NCBI GenBank assembly: GCA_016932135.1
Contig: JAFGDJ010000058.1
Location: forward strand, 1-51,872
Source: Spirochaetales bacterium
GTDB taxonomy: Bacteria > Spirochaetota > Spirochaetia > JAFGDJ01
Direction of reading: 5' to 3'
DNA length: 51,872 bases
A program made the translations under genes and the position numbers. The notes beneath the pieces are model-generated. The model made no database searches, was not told the origin of the DNA, and saw only the letters and a program-made list of their open reading frames with translations. Shown one piece after another: positions 1 through 9,307 of this stretch. Within the stretch, counting starts at the first letter, position 1. The number at the start of each line of letters is the position of its first letter.

Positions 1-1
1 A

Positions 2-376
2 ACCGCCCAGAACGAGCTGATCAACATTGTGACCATCTTTCTAGGCATTGCCGTGGGCTCCAAGATGTCCGCCGAACATTTTCTTACCCTGGACACCATT
101 AAAATCATTATTATGGGACTGGTAGCCTTTGCCATCGGTACCGCCGGCGGTGTTCTTCTGGGAAAATTGTTCTGCGTCTTAAGCAAGGGAAAAATCAATC
201 CCATGATCGGAGCCGCTGGTGTTTCCGCCGTCCCCATGGCCGCCCGGGTGGTCCAGAAAGTGGGTCAGAAAGAGAATCCCGGCAATTTCCTGCTGATGAA
301 CGCCATGGGCCCCAATGTAGCCGGAGTCATCGGTTCCGCCGTCGCGGCGGGAGTATTGCTTTCGTTGAATGTTTAA
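2..376 (+). CDS. Na+-translocating decarboxylase beta subunit, C-terminal fragment (OadB/GcdB family)
   Basis: This is the 3' end of a gene that begins before the window; the reading frame is open from base 2. About 124 residues are visible. They hold hydrophobic segments and the family's conserved C-terminal signature: a [16 protein letters not shown] stretch, then [10 protein letters not shown] and a [15 protein letters not shown] helix. In this family (oxaloacetate, glutaconyl-CoA and methylmalonyl-CoA decarboxylases) the beta subunit is the integral membrane part that couples biotin-dependent decarboxylation to Na+ export. The substrate cannot be told from this fragment, because the alpha subunit is not in view. 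A terminator hairpin follows the stop codon, so this is the last gene of its operon. Confidence 0.9.
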   Translation, partial: TAQNELINIVTIFLGIAVGSKMSAEHFLTLDTIKIIIMGLVAFAIGTAGGVLLGKLFCVLSKGKINPMIGAAGVSAVPMAARVVQKVGQKENPGNFLLMNAMGPNVAGVIGSAVAAGVLLSLNV

Positions 377-398
377 ACTGTCGATGATCTAAGGGAAC

Positions 399-446
399 TA
401 TCATCCCTGTCGATTGTTTCGCACAGGGATGATATATTATTTTCTG
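399..446 (+). terminator. Rho-independent terminator after the decarboxylase beta subunit gene
   Basis: A perfect 12-bp inverted repeat (TATCATCCCTGT at 399-410 and ACAGGGATGATA at 423-434) with a 12-nt loop is followed by a T-rich tail at 435-446. It lies between the decarboxylase gene and the chemoreceptor gene. Confidence 0.85.
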
Positions 447-463
447 TAAGGAGGTCCTCTCTT

Positions 464-2011
464 ATGGAACAAAGCCCTGAAGCCGGCCGAATTTTAAAAT
501 CTTTATATGCTTCCCTGACCGACGCTCTTCAATTGACCGATATGACCTCCGTCTTTTCCGACGAACTTCTTTCTTCGACCGAAAAGAACACCCGGGCTTT
601 AGAAGAATTGGAAACCTATCTTACCAAAGTTTCTGAGAATTCTTCGAAGATTTCCGAGCATCTGGATTCTTTCAATGAGATGATCCGAACGGCGGCTACC
701 AGAGCGCTGGAAAATTCCACCGGTATTCAGGAAGCCGTGACTGCATTGATGAATATGAATAACATGTTTGCTTCCCTCCGCATAATCTTTGAGCGGCTGG
801 AGTCAACCATTCAGAATATCTCTCAGCGAACTTCCGTTATTGAGGATATCGCTGAATTAACCAATCTTCTGGCTCTGAACGCCGCTATTGAAGCGGCTCG
901 TGCGGGGAAGGAAGGCCGGGGATTCGCCGTGGTAGCGAAGGAAATCCGGAAACTGGCCGACCGAAGCAAAAGTAATGCCGATGAAATTTCCACGGTATTG
1001 ACTGATCTAAGAAAGACCATGGATGAATCTTCCGGTGTTTTTGACGATTATAATCTGACCCGAGAAAAATTAACCAGCGATGTAGATCATGTAGCGACCA
1101 ACATAGATTCTATAAAAGATCTCTATACAAGGGTCCAAAACGACATTCACTCCGTGCAGAAAATTACTTCCGGCTATCTGGATGAAACCGCACAAGCCGC
1201 CGATAGTATTCACACCATTACCGCAGGATTCGAATATACCGATGCCAGCGCGCCGTATATTCTGGCGACAATTTCCAGGAATTCAGATATCGTCAAGGCT
1301 TCCCGGGAAGCGGTCGATCATACTCTTCAGCAGTTTCAGCAAACCTCAAGGGATAACACAGTGGAGCAACAGGACGGCCTGCTCCGGATTGGCCACGACG
1401 TTACGTATCCCCCCTGGGTTTACCTGGACAAGGGTGAGTCCTCAGGAATAAGTATCAATTTTACTTCGGAACTCTGCAGCCACATGGAAAAAGCCTATGA
1501 TTTTCATGGCGATCAGTGGTTCCGGGTCTTTCCTCTTCTCCTTTCCGGCGGCCTCGATATGATCATCAACGTCGGCTGGCCGAACAGTGTCTTCGATGAT
1601 AAACCGGTAATTGTTTCTAATCCTTATGGTCAATTTAAAATACGCATTTTTACGCATAAGAACCGCCTCTCCGGAGGAGAAATGCCCCTGGATTACTATC
1701 ATGGCAAGAGAATAGCAGTACAGGAAGGCTCCTTTGCCGATGTGGAAATTCGTAAATACGGCTGTGAAGCAGTATATGTAGAAAACGATCAGTTCGGGAT
1801 GATCCAACACATATGGAACAAGGTAGACGGCATCGCCACGGAGGAAAAGGTTGGTTCGTTCCTTTCGAAGCGTTTTTTCAATGACGATATCGTTCCCGCC
1901 TCTTCAGTACTGGCTACCTTAGATGTAGTATATATGTTTCGCGATACCGATGAAGATTTACGAGACACGGTTAATCACGTGTTGGAAGAACAGGGAAAAA
2001 CTGCATCTTAG
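464..2011 (+). CDS. Soluble methyl-accepting chemotaxis-type protein fused to a solute-binding domain
   Basis: Predicted protein of 515 residues. Residues 1-300 are mostly helical and contain the MCP signalling hairpin tip at about 127-165 ([20 protein letters not shown], then [15 protein letters not shown]), which in this family contacts CheW and CheA. Residues 307-510 resemble a family 3 periplasmic amino acid-binding domain, with a YPPW motif near the start and an SGGLDMI-type stretch. No signal peptide or membrane segment is visible, so the receptor should be cytoplasmic, which is odd for this binding domain. A strong AAGGAGG at 448-454 fixes the ATG. The stop overlaps that of the convergent sigma factor gene by 4 bases. 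The amino acid importer at 4070-6985 may share its ligand (inference). Confidence 0.85.
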   Translation: MEQSPEAGRILKSLYASLTDALQLTDMTSVFSDELLSSTEKNTRALEELETYLTKVSENSSKISEHLDSFNEMIRTAATRALENSTGIQEAVTALMNMNNMFASLRIIFERLESTIQNISQRTSVIEDIAELTNLLALNAAIEAARAGKEGRGFAVVAKEIRKLADRSKSNADEISTVLTDLRKTMDESSGVFDDYNLTREKLTSDVDHVATNIDSIKDLYTRVQNDIHSVQKITSGYLDETAQAADSIHTITAGFEYTDASAPYILATISRNSDIVKASREAVDHTLQQFQQTSRDNTVEQQDGLLRIGHDVTYPPWVYLDKGESSGISINFTSELCSHMEKAYDFHGDQWFRVFPLLLSGGLDMIINVGWPNSVFDDKPVIVSNPYGQFKIRIFTHKNRLSGGEMPLDYYHGKRIAVQEGSFADVEIRKYGCEAVYVENDQFGMIQHIWNKVDGIATEEKVGSFLSKRFFNDDIVPASSVLATLDVVYMFRDTDEDLRDTVNHVLEEQGKTAS

Positions 2012-3024
2012 AGGATATCCTCGTAATCTTGTATTTTTTTTAATTGCCTCAGTTTTGACAACGCTTTTTCTTGGATTTGTCTTACTCTTTCCCTGGTAAT
2101 TCCTAAAAGCCGGCCGGTCTCCTGTAACGTCCTGGGTCCCTGTCCATGGAGGCCGTAACGTAAACAAATAATCCGAACCTCTCTTTCCGACAGTTCCTGC
2201 AACACTTCATCAATCGTATCCTGCAGGGTCAATTTAAAGGCCGTTTCAAAAGGTTCTTCATTGTTGGTATCCGGAACCAGATCTCCTAAACGGGTTTTCC
2301 CTTCATCATCCACCAGGACATCCAAAGAAGAGGTCTCTCTGGAATAGTGAAATATCTCCGTTACCCGCTCCGGTGATATTTTGAGAAAATCCGCAATATC
2401 GTCTCTTCCAGGTTCATGCCCTTGATCCCCGGTAATATCCCGGGCTGCGGTATAGCAGTTTTTAATCGTGTTCAACATATGTACCGGTATTCTTATAACT
2501 CTCCCCTTTTCAGCCAGGGCTTTAATAATTGCCTGACGAATCCACCAGGTTCCATAGGTTGAGAAGCGGTACCCTTTTTCATAATCATACCGTTCCACGG
2601 CTTCTATCAGCCCGATATTCCCTTCGTCTATGAGGTCCAGGAGAGAAAGACCCCGGTACTGGTAATTCTTGGCAATGGAAACAACCAGACGAAGATTCGC
2701 ATTGATCATCCGGTTCTTTTTTAGTCTCAGTTCCTCTTCAGAGCGATGAATCTTTTGCTTAAGATGTTTATGGTTGTTTTCATTGCCTTCCATCTGGAGG
2801 TACAATTGCTTCAGCTCATCTCGAAGCTGCCGAATTTCTTTTCCCAAACCGGTTTCTTCTTCAATTGAAAGAAGGGGATGTTTCGCTATCTGGCGTAAAT
2901 AAACGGTTAAGGGATCCGGATCTTCTGGGGTCGATGCCTTTTTGTGGCGGTTCACATGGGAACTGTCAGAATCTTCGGTGGGCCAATAGGGTTTTTTTTT
3001 CCTATTGTCGTCGGATAATGGCAC
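2008..3024 (-). CDS. RNA polymerase sigma-70 family factor (RpoS/RpoD-like, group 2)
   Basis: Predicted protein of 338 residues starting at GTG, with an AAGG motif 5 nt upstream. Region 1.2 is at about 40-70 ([17 protein letters not shown]). Region 2 holds [40 protein letters not shown] and [13 protein letters not shown]. Region 4 ends with the helix-turn-helix [19 protein letters not shown]. About 35 charged residues are inserted between regions 1.2 and 2.1. There is no long region 1.1, so it is probably an alternative group 2 factor rather than the housekeeping sigma. It follows the LysM/degenerate-M23 gene by 20 nt, a pairing that recalls nlpD-rpoS of Proteobacteria. Which promoters it serves cannot be read from the sequence. 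Confidence 0.88.
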   Translation of the reverse strand: MPLSDDNRKKKPYWPTEDSDSSHVNRHKKASTPEDPDPLTVYLRQIAKHPLLSIEEETGLGKEIRQLRDELKQLYLQMEGNENNHKHLKQKIHRSEEELRLKKNRMINANLRLVVSIAKNYQYRGLSLLDLIDEGNIGLIEAVERYDYEKGYRFSTYGTWWIRQAIIKALAEKGRVIRIPVHMLNTIKNCYTAARDITGDQGHEPGRDDIADFLKISPERVTEIFHYSRETSSLDVLVDDEGKTRLGDLVPDTNNEEPFETAFKLTLQDTIDEVLQELSEREVRIICLRYGLHGQGPRTLQETGRLLGITRERVRQIQEKALSKLRQLKKIQDYEDIL

Positions 3025-3044
3025 GATGCCTTTTTCCTTTTCTC

Positions 3045-3827
3045 TTATTCTCGAGGAGCCGTATAGGGATCTACTGCAACTCCGTTTCTGTATACAAAAA
3101 AGAACATTCTCGCCTTTCCTTCCAGGGAATTCACTCCCAAACGTCCCAGCTCTGTCCCGGGTTCTACGGGATCGCCAATTTTAACGAGAATGTGATCATT
3201 CCCTCCGTATCCATAAATATAATCATCCAGGGTCTGAATGAAAACAATTTTGTTGTATCCCCTGTAGGGTCCTAGCCATACCACTTTGCCGTAACTTACG
3301 GAATGAACCGTATCTCCGTCTTTACCGTCAAACTGCAGACCCTCCAGCTTTCCGCTTAAAGGCTGCGACGGTCCTTCATGAGGCCAAAAAAAAGGTTTTC
3401 TCGAAGAAACAACAACTGCAGGTGGCTCCCTGTCAAGCTGGCTTTCTTCCGGAAGAGATTCCACAATTTGTATAGAATCATTATGAGGAACCAGGATGCT
3501 TTCACCGATTTTAAGGATTCTTGAAGGATCGGTATGATTCATTTCACAGAGAAGGTCGATGGTGGTTCCGAATTTTTTCGCTAATGAATAAAAGGTATCT
3601 CCTTTCTCGACAATATACACCGTGGGGATCCGGATTTCCATTCCAATGGAAAGCCTGGCCGGATCACTTATGCCGTTGGCTCTCATAATATCTTCCACCG
3701 GAATTTGATAGGTTCGAGAAAGGCTGTACAGGGTCTCACCTTTACGGAGAATATGCACCAGGTCCGAAGAAAACAAAAACCCGCAGAGAAAAGTAAAGAT
3801 GATTAAAAACAGGACTGTCTTTTTCAT
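3045..3827 (-). CDS. LysM-repeat protein with degenerate M23 (LytM) domain, NlpD/EnvC-like
   Basis: Predicted exported protein of 260 residues: a signal peptide ([20 protein letters not shown]), two LysM domains at about 30-70 and 75-115 for peptidoglycan binding, a linker, and a C-terminal LytM/M23-like fold. The active-site positions are lost. The usual HxH pair near the end (PHLHFEV-type) reads ARMFFFVYR, and the upstream YAH-type histidine reads YGG. It is therefore unlikely to cut peptidoglycan itself; inactive homologues such as EnvC and NlpD activate amidases at division sites. An in-frame TTG 15 nt upstream (3842) is an alternative start, and neither start has a strong ribosome site. 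The sigma factor gene follows by 20 nt. Confidence 0.8.
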   Translation of the reverse strand: MKKTVLFLIIFTFLCGFLFSSDLVHILRKGETLYSLSRTYQIPVEDIMRANGISDPARLSIGMEIRIPTVYIVEKGDTFYSLAKKFGTTIDLLCEMNHTDPSRILKIGESILVPHNDSIQIVESLPEESQLDREPPAVVVSSRKPFFWPHEGPSQPLSGKLEGLQFDGKDGDTVHSVSYGKVVWLGPYRGYNKIVFIQTLDDYIYGYGGNDHILVKIGDPVEPGTELGRLGVNSLEGKARMFFFVYRNGVAVDPYTAPRE

Positions 3828-3842
3828 AGAAGTTCGTTTCAA

Positions 3843-4069
3843 TCTTCGGCTAAGGCCTCTATAAACTTCACTGCATTGCCCCGGGAACGCATTTATTCTT
3901 CCTGTCTCCGGCAGCTATCTACCATCTAGTAAAGATATCATTCCTGAGAACAAATTCAATTTTTTCTTACATTTCTGTACCTCAAGTAAGAAAAAAATGG
4001 TACAATTCCCATGAACCCGCATAGAAACACGGGTTTTAAAAATAAATAGTGTACACTGGAGGTAACACG
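3843..4069. promoter_or_regulatory. Divergent intergenic region with inverted repeat and importer promoter
   Basis: It separates the LysM gene (minus) from the amino acid importer (plus). A perfect 11-bp inverted repeat (TTTTTTCTTAC at 3960-3970, GTAAGAAAAAA at 3986-3996) lies just ahead of an extended -10, TGG plus TACAAT at 3998-4006, that has only a poor -35. A 6-bp hairpin (AACCCG/CGGGTT, 4014-4035) then falls in the predicted 5' leader. GGAGG at 4058-4062 serves the ATG at 4070. The repeat could be an operator. I see no clear promoter for the LysM-sigma pair. Confidence 0.45.
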
Positions 4070-4822
4070 ATGAAGAAAAGACTAGTTTTCGTTTTGGGCA
4101 TTCTTCTTCTGGCCGCAGGCCTTGTTTGGTCCGGTGGAGCCGGCGAAAAGGAGAAAGAGGTTATCCTTGTGGGTACATCCGCGGGATTCAGACCCTTTGA
4201 ATACAAGGAATTCGGTACCCTCACCGGTTTCGATATTGACCTGATGAACGAAATCGGCGCGAAACTCGGCAAGGAAGTGGAATTCAAGGATATGGATTTC
4301 GACGCCCTGCTGGAAGCCCTGAACGCCGGTACGGTGGACGTCATCGCTTCAGGGATGACGATTTACGATGAGCGGAAGGAACGGGCCGATTTTACCGTTC
4401 CCTATTTTACCGCCAACCAGGCTGCCCTGGTAAAAAAAGGTTCCGGTATTGTCCTTTCCTCGGTGGAGGACCTGAACAATGCCAAGTTTAAAATAGGTGT
4501 CCAGAACGATACCACCGGCGCATTCTGGGTGGAAGACAACGCCCCCGACGTTACCCTGCAAAAATACGGAAAATATATCGAGTGTATTCAGGATTTGGAA
4601 AACGGCAATATCGACATTATTGTCGTTGACCAGCCCGTGGCTGAAGCCTTCGCGGTCAACCGGCCCGTCGTAATCGCCCTGCCGATTATCACCAACGAGC
4701 AGTACGGTCTGGCACTGCAAAAGGGGTCCAGCCTCTACGAACCGGTTAACAACGCTCTGAAGGAATTGATGGCTTCACCGAAATGGGATGAGCTGCTGGA
4801 TAAATATTTCGGAGCCAAATAA
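4070..4822 (+). CDS. Polar amino acid ABC transporter, periplasmic binding protein (family 3)
   Basis: Predicted protein of 250 residues. A signal peptide (MKKRLVFVLGILLLAAGLVW) is followed by a short GGAGEKEKE linker. No lipobox cysteine is present, so it is probably soluble in the periplasm. The family 3 fold begins with GFRPFEYKEFGTLTGFDIDL, followed by MTIYDERKERADFTVPYF, which contains the arginine that binds the ligand carboxylate in this family. I chose ATG 4070 because GGAGG at 4058-4062 precedes it; the frame is also open from a GTG at 4049. It is the first gene of a four-gene importer operon. The ligand is a polar or charged amino acid, not further resolvable. Confidence 0.92.
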   Translation: MKKRLVFVLGILLLAAGLVWSGGAGEKEKEVILVGTSAGFRPFEYKEFGTLTGFDIDLMNEIGAKLGKEVEFKDMDFDALLEALNAGTVDVIASGMTIYDERKERADFTVPYFTANQAALVKKGSGIVLSSVEDLNNAKFKIGVQNDTTGAFWVEDNAPDVTLQKYGKYIECIQDLENGNIDIIVVDQPVAEAFAVNRPVVIALPIITNEQYGLALQKGSSLYEPVNNALKELMASPKWDELLDKYFGAK

Positions 4823-4828
4823 TAAGCT

Positions 4829-5533
4829 ATGAGTGTTCTGGAGCAGATATCCCTTTCCGCTCTGGCCGTCGGAAAGGGTGCTGTAATCACCGTAGTGATA
4901 TCACTGCTTTCATTTGTTCTTGGCCTCCTGGTAGGCATACCTCTTGCCATAGGCAGATCCTACGGAAACCGGATTATACGGATTCTCATCCAGGGTTATG
5001 AGGGGTTCTTTCGCGGAACCCCTCTTATCGTCACTCTTTTTATTTTCTACTTCGGCCTTCGTTACGTGGGGCAGATTTTCGGGCACCCGGAATTTCGTAT
5101 CGCCCTGCCCCCCTTCGCCGCGGCGGTTCTAGCTTTGGGGCTGACTTCAAGCGCCTACCTCTCCCTGATCTTTCGCGGTGCCCTTCAATCCATCAGCAGC
5201 GATCAATATGACGCTGCCAGGTCTCTCGGCATGGGAAAATGGAAAGCCATCTTACGCATTATGATGACTCAGGCTTTTCGTGTTTCCATTCCCTCCATGG
5301 CCAATGAATTTACCATCGTTCTCAAAGATTCCCCCATCACCTATGTGGTGGCTATTCCGGAAATGTTGACGGAAGCCCGGGGAATCATCGACTCGGCCAT
5401 GGGAAAAGTTTTTTTCGAAGTCCTTATTCCCGTTTCGGTTCTCTATTTTCTGCTCTTTGTCTTCGCCAATAGAATTTTCGAATCTCTCAACCGAAAATTA
5501 AAAATTCCCGGATTTGAGTCTTTGGAGGCTTAA
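4829..5533 (+). CDS. Polar amino acid ABC transporter permease (HisM/GlnP type)
   Basis: Predicted inner-membrane protein of 234 residues with about five membrane helices. The first cytoplasmic loop has RGTPLIVTLFIFYFGL, and the EAA loop has YDAARSLGMGKWKAILRIMM, where these permeases dock on the ATPase. It starts 6 nt after the binding-protein stop and has only a weak ribosome site, so it may depend on translation of the upstream gene. It probably pairs with the second permease at 6299-6985 as a heterodimer. Confidence 0.92.
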   Translation: MSVLEQISLSALAVGKGAVITVVISLLSFVLGLLVGIPLAIGRSYGNRIIRILIQGYEGFFRGTPLIVTLFIFYFGLRYVGQIFGHPEFRIALPPFAAAVLALGLTSSAYLSLIFRGALQSISSDQYDAARSLGMGKWKAILRIMMTQAFRVSIPSMANEFTIVLKDSPITYVVAIPEMLTEARGIIDSAMGKVFFEVLIPVSVLYFLLFVFANRIFESLNRKLKIPGFESLEA

Positions 5534-5536
5534 CCC

Positions 5537-6292
5537 ATGGACACCTCTGCTGTATTGACCGTTGACGGTATAACCAAGAGTTTCGGAAGCAACCTTGTCC
5601 TGGATGGGATTTCTTTCGACGTAAAGAAGGGAGAGGTGGTGGTTATCATCGGCCCCAGCGGTACCGGGAAAAGCACGTTGCTGCGTTGTATAAACCTTTT
5701 AACGAATCCCGACGCCGGCCGGGTCTGGCTGGAAACCGAAGAAATCACCTCGAAAAAAGCGGAAATCAACCGGCTCAGGCAGAATATCGGCTTTGTTTTC
5801 CAGCATTTCGCCCTCTTTAACCACCTCACTGCCCTGGGAAATGTTATGGCCGGTTTAACCCACGTTCTCAAGATGGGAAAAGAGGCGGCCAGAGAGAAGG
5901 CTATGGAAGAACTGAACCGGGTCGGTTTAAAGGACCATGCGAACAAATACCCGGCCGAATTATCCGGCGGGCAAAAGCAGCGGGTAGGTATCGCCCGTTC
6001 TTTGGCCATGGACCCCCTGCTGATGCTTTTCGACGAACCGACCAGCGCCCTGGACCCCGAACTGACCGGAGAAGTCCTAAAGGTCATGCAGGACCTGGCC
6101 AGAGACGGTATGACGATGATCGTGGTCAGCCATGAAATCGGTTTTGCCCGCAGCGTGGCTGACAGAATCATTTTCATGGAACGGGGAAAGATTGTCGAAC
6201 AGGGGCCTCCGGGTGTCATCTTAAAAAACGCCAGGGAAGAGAGAACCCGCGCCTTTCTTTCAAAAATTACCGAACTGTACGGAGAGGTGTAG
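5537..6292 (+). CDS. Polar amino acid ABC transporter ATPase (GlnQ type)
   Basis: Predicted cytoplasmic ATPase of 251 residues with every ABC motif intact: Walker A GPSGTGKST at about 38-46, a Q-loop in VFQHFALFNHLT, the signature LSGGQKQRVGIARSLA, Walker B LLMLFDEPTSALDPE, and the H-loop VVSHEIGFARS. It energises import through the two flanking permeases. It starts 3 nt after the stop of the first permease and ends 6 nt before the second, an order (binding protein, permease, ATPase, permease) seen in other polar amino acid systems. Confidence 0.95.
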   Translation: MDTSAVLTVDGITKSFGSNLVLDGISFDVKKGEVVVIIGPSGTGKSTLLRCINLLTNPDAGRVWLETEEITSKKAEINRLRQNIGFVFQHFALFNHLTALGNVMAGLTHVLKMGKEAAREKAMEELNRVGLKDHANKYPAELSGGQKQRVGIARSLAMDPLLMLFDEPTSALDPELTGEVLKVMQDLARDGMTMIVVSHEIGFARSVADRIIFMERGKIVEQGPPGVILKNAREERTRAFLSKITELYGEV

Positions 6293-6298
6293 GAAATC

Positions 6299-6985
6299 AT
6301 GACTTTTCTCGAATACGCCCGGGAAATTGCACCGGTCTTAAGCCAGGGAGCCGTCACCACACTGATTTTCACCTTTATCGGCATGGGAGCCGGGTTTATC
6401 CTGGCTGTTCCCCTTTGTTTGTATCGAATCTACGGTGAAGGTTTCTGGAAAAAGATCATCTGTGGATATGTGGAGATCATCCGCGGGACTCCGATGCTGG
6501 TTCAATTGTATATGATTTATTACGGCCTGCCCAAACTTCTTCTGCCCATGGGCATCCGCATCACCCCTTTTGCAGCAGCTATTCTAGGCTTTGTCATTAA
6601 CAGCACCGCCTATCAGATTGGTTACATGCAGGGAGGTTTTAAAGCGATTCCCACCGATCAGATCGAAGCTGCCCACTCCCTGGGGATGAAAAAATGGCAG
6701 ACCGTTTTTCGAATCCTGGCTCCCCAGGGGCTACGCTTTTCTATCCCGGCACTTTCTAACGAGCTCATTTACCTGTTGAAGTACACCTCTTTGGGCTTCG
6801 TTATTCAAGCTCCCGAGTTGATGACCAAGGCGAAAATCCTCGCTTCGGATTACGCCCGTTACATGGAGACCTATATCATCACGGCTTTTATTTACATTCT
6901 GCTCACCTTTATATTTACCAAAGTAACAGATCTGGCGGAGAGTCGTCTTCGTATTCCCGGTTTCGAGTCCCACCGCATACGTTGA
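6299..6985 (+). CDS. Polar amino acid ABC transporter permease, second subunit
   Basis: Predicted inner-membrane protein of 228 residues, about the same size and layout as the first permease. It has EIIRGTPMLVQLYMIYYGLP in the first loop and the EAA motif IEAAHSLGMKKWQTVFRILA. It closes the importer operon. Downstream, 6986-7093 contains only weak candidates for a terminator (AAAAG/CTTTT around 7006-7024) and for a -10 (TAGAAT at 7043-7048). Confidence 0.92.
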   Translation: MTFLEYAREIAPVLSQGAVTTLIFTFIGMGAGFILAVPLCLYRIYGEGFWKKIICGYVEIIRGTPMLVQLYMIYYGLPKLLLPMGIRITPFAAAILGFVINSTAYQIGYMQGGFKAIPTDQIEAAHSLGMKKWQTVFRILAPQGLRFSIPALSNELIYLLKYTSLGFVIQAPELMTKAKILASDYARYMETYIITAFIYILLTFIFTKVTDLAESRLRIPGFESHRIR

Positions 6986-7093
6986 TATGCCCGATCATCT
7001 TCATAGAAAAAGTTTCGGCTTTTCCCTTTTCGTAGATTTTGATAGAATAAATCCCGGCTTCACCAAAAGATTTCACCATGGAGAGAAAAAATA

Positions 7094-9280
7094 ATGCATA
7101 ATGTAACTGTTCGTGTAAAGGATGTCATCGGCAAGGGCTTCATTCCCCCCGAGTATCTGCCTCCTGGTAAAGATGAATACTACCTGCGCAATCAGCAGAA
7201 TTCCGCAGCTCCCGATAAATGGCGGGCCTTGAGAAAAGAAGAAATCGAAACTCTTCTGGCGGGGGGCAATTCAGCGGAAAACTGGGACTTTCTCCTGGTA
7301 AGCAAGGAAGATTTCTCTCCCGAGAGAATCAGAAACAGCCGGTTTTGCGGCCTGGTCCGCCTGGGCCGTCTTCGGAACGCGATATTAGAACATCATGATC
7401 TCCAGGTCCCTACGGGGATCTACGACAGCCTGATTATCGATTGCGATATCGGGGATGATACGGCCATCGACAACGTACGGTACCTGGCCCGCTATATAAT
7501 AGGCGACCGCTGTATCCTGAAAGACGTGGATGAGATGAGCACCACCAATCACGCAAAATTCGGCAACGGCATAATAAAGGATGGGGAACCGGAAGAACAC
7601 CGCGTATGGCTGGATGTAATGAACGAGACCGGTTCGCGCGCCATCCTTCCCTTTGACGGCATGATAACCGCCGATGCCTACCTCTGGGCAAAGTATCGAG
7701 ACGATACGGCTTTGCAGAAACGCCTGAAAGAGATCACCCAGAAGCGTTTCAGTTCAGCCCGGGGGCATTACGGCGTCATCGGTGAAGAATGTGTTATCAA
7801 GACTTCAAGAATACTCAAAGATGTTACCGTTGGTTCTCACTGCTACATTAAAGGGGCTAACAAGCTTAAAAATCTCACGATCAATTCATCCCCCGAAGAG
7901 CCCAGTCAGATTGGTGAGGGAGTGGAATTAGTCAACGGTATCCTGGGATACGGATGCCACGTTTTTTACGGCTGTAAAGCCGTGCGTTTCGTTATGGGTG
8001 ACAACTCCCACTTAAAATACGGTGCCCGGCTGATACATTCCGTCCTGGGAGACAACTCCACAGTATCCTGCTGCGAGGTGTTGAACAACCTGATCTTTCC
8101 GGCTCATGAACAACACCACAACAATTCCTTCCTGGTCGCTTCGGTGGTCCTCGGCCAAAGCAACCTGGCGGCCGGCGCTACCGTGGGTTCAAATCACAAC
8201 AGCCGGGCGAACGATAACGAAATCGTCGCCGGCCGCGGGTTCTGGCCCGGATTATGCACTAGCCTGAAACATTCCAGTGTATTCGCTTCCTTTGTGCTGA
8301 TCGCCAAAGGAACCTATCCGGCGGAAATGAATATCCCCCTGCCCTTTTCCCTGGTGGGAAATAACGAAAAAGCAGGAGCCCTGGAAGTTATGCCGGCTTT
8401 CTGGTGGCTCTACAATATGTACGCCCTGGCACGGAATTCCTGGAAGTTCCACCATCGGGATAAAAGAATGCGGAAAATACAACATCTGGAATTCGACTTT
8501 CTGGCTCCCGACACGGTGGAGGAAATCATCCGGGCCCGGGAACTCCTGGAAATATGGACCGGCAGGAGCTTCGGAGTATCTCCCGGGGAAGGTCCTAAGG
8601 ATATAGGCAGGGCTCTTCTTTCCGGCAAACGAGACTATCGGGAAGACCTGGTAGTTACCGGGGAAGGCATGGAAAAGTCCCGCCGTTCCGTGATAATTCA
8701 GAAACCCAGGGAAGCCTACAGGGCGTATGGAGATATGCTTCACTACTACGCAGTAAAAAATCTTCTTGCCTGGCTTTCCGAGCATCCGGAAGCCGGTTTT
8801 AGTGAACTGAAGAAACAATTCTCCTGTTCAAGATCCGCCTCCTGGATTAATCTGGGTGGGCAGTTACTAAAAGAAGAAGACGTGGATCTTCTTCGCCAAG
8901 ATATTGCGCAAGGAACCCTGGCGGATTGGGAAGCCGTTCATCAGCGATACAATGCTCTCTGGGAAAAGTATCCACTGGAAAAGCAGAAACACGCCTGGGC
9001 TGTTTTCTGTCATCTGCAGGGGACGGAGGAACCCACTCAAAGCCAATGTATCCAAGCTTTGGATGGCTGTGTTGCCATTCAGAAATATATTCGCGATCAG
9101 GTGTATCTTTCGAGAAAAAAGGACTATGAAAATCCCTTCCGACTGGCTACCTACAGGAATAAAGAAGAAATGCTGGCCGCCATCGGCACCGTGGATGATA
9201 ACAGCTTTATTAAGCAAGTAAATAAGGAAACGGATGATTTTATTGCCCAGGTAAAGGCAGCTAAAGAAAAATTATCTTAA
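7094..9280 (+). CDS. DUF4954 family protein with left-handed beta-helix (hexapeptide) core
   Basis: Predicted protein of 728 residues without signal peptide. The N-terminal and middle parts (about 100-430) have the repetitive turns of hexapeptide acyltransferases or nucleotidyltransferases: IIDCDIGDDTAIDN, YIIGDRCILKDV, VGSHCYIKGANKLKNLTI, then SVLGDNSTVSCCEVLNN. The C-terminal 300 residues are helical and charged. I match it by memory to DUF4954, seen in spirochaetes and Bacteroidetes; no function is established to my knowledge. A SIS-domain gene follows 27 nt downstream. The pair suggests amino-sugar phosphate metabolism, but this is inference from context only. GGAGAG at 7080-7085 precedes the ATG. 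Confidence 0.75.
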   Translation: MHNVTVRVKDVIGKGFIPPEYLPPGKDEYYLRNQQNSAAPDKWRALRKEEIETLLAGGNSAENWDFLLVSKEDFSPERIRNSRFCGLVRLGRLRNAILEHHDLQVPTGIYDSLIIDCDIGDDTAIDNVRYLARYIIGDRCILKDVDEMSTTNHAKFGNGIIKDGEPEEHRVWLDVMNETGSRAILPFDGMITADAYLWAKYRDDTALQKRLKEITQKRFSSARGHYGVIGEECVIKTSRILKDVTVGSHCYIKGANKLKNLTINSSPEEPSQIGEGVELVNGILGYGCHVFYGCKAVRFVMGDNSHLKYGARLIHSVLGDNSTVSCCEVLNNLIFPAHEQHHNNSFLVASVVLGQSNLAAGATVGSNHNSRANDNEIVAGRGFWPGLCTSLKHSSVFASFVLIAKGTYPAEMNIPLPFSLVGNNEKAGALEVMPAFWWLYNMYALARNSWKFHHRDKRMRKIQHLEFDFLAPDTVEEIIRARELLEIWTGRSFGVSPGEGPKDIGRALLSGKRDYREDLVVTGEGMEKSRRSVIIQKPREAYRAYGDMLHYYAVKNLLAWLSEHPEAGFSELKKQFSCSRSASWINLGGQLLKEEDVDLLRQDIAQGTLADWEAVHQRYNALWEKYPLEKQKHAWAVFCHLQGTEEPTQSQCIQALDGCVAIQKYIRDQVYLSRKKDYENPFRLATYRNKEEMLAAIGTVDDNSFIKQVNKETDDFIAQVKAAKEKLS

Positions 9281-9307
9281 GATTGATAAAGAAAAGGAGA
9301 ATTGAGG

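Noticed and set aside
2011-2022. GAGGATATCCTC palindrome at the convergent stops of the chemoreceptor and sigma genes
   Set aside because: A 12-bp palindrome without a loop lying within the coding end of the sigma gene; it cannot form a normal terminator hairpin.
5530-6384. 284-codon minus-strand frame opposite the ABC ATPase gene
   Set aside because: It is antisense to a fully conserved ABC ATPase, rich in Ser/Arg as expected of a shadow frame, and matches no family I know.
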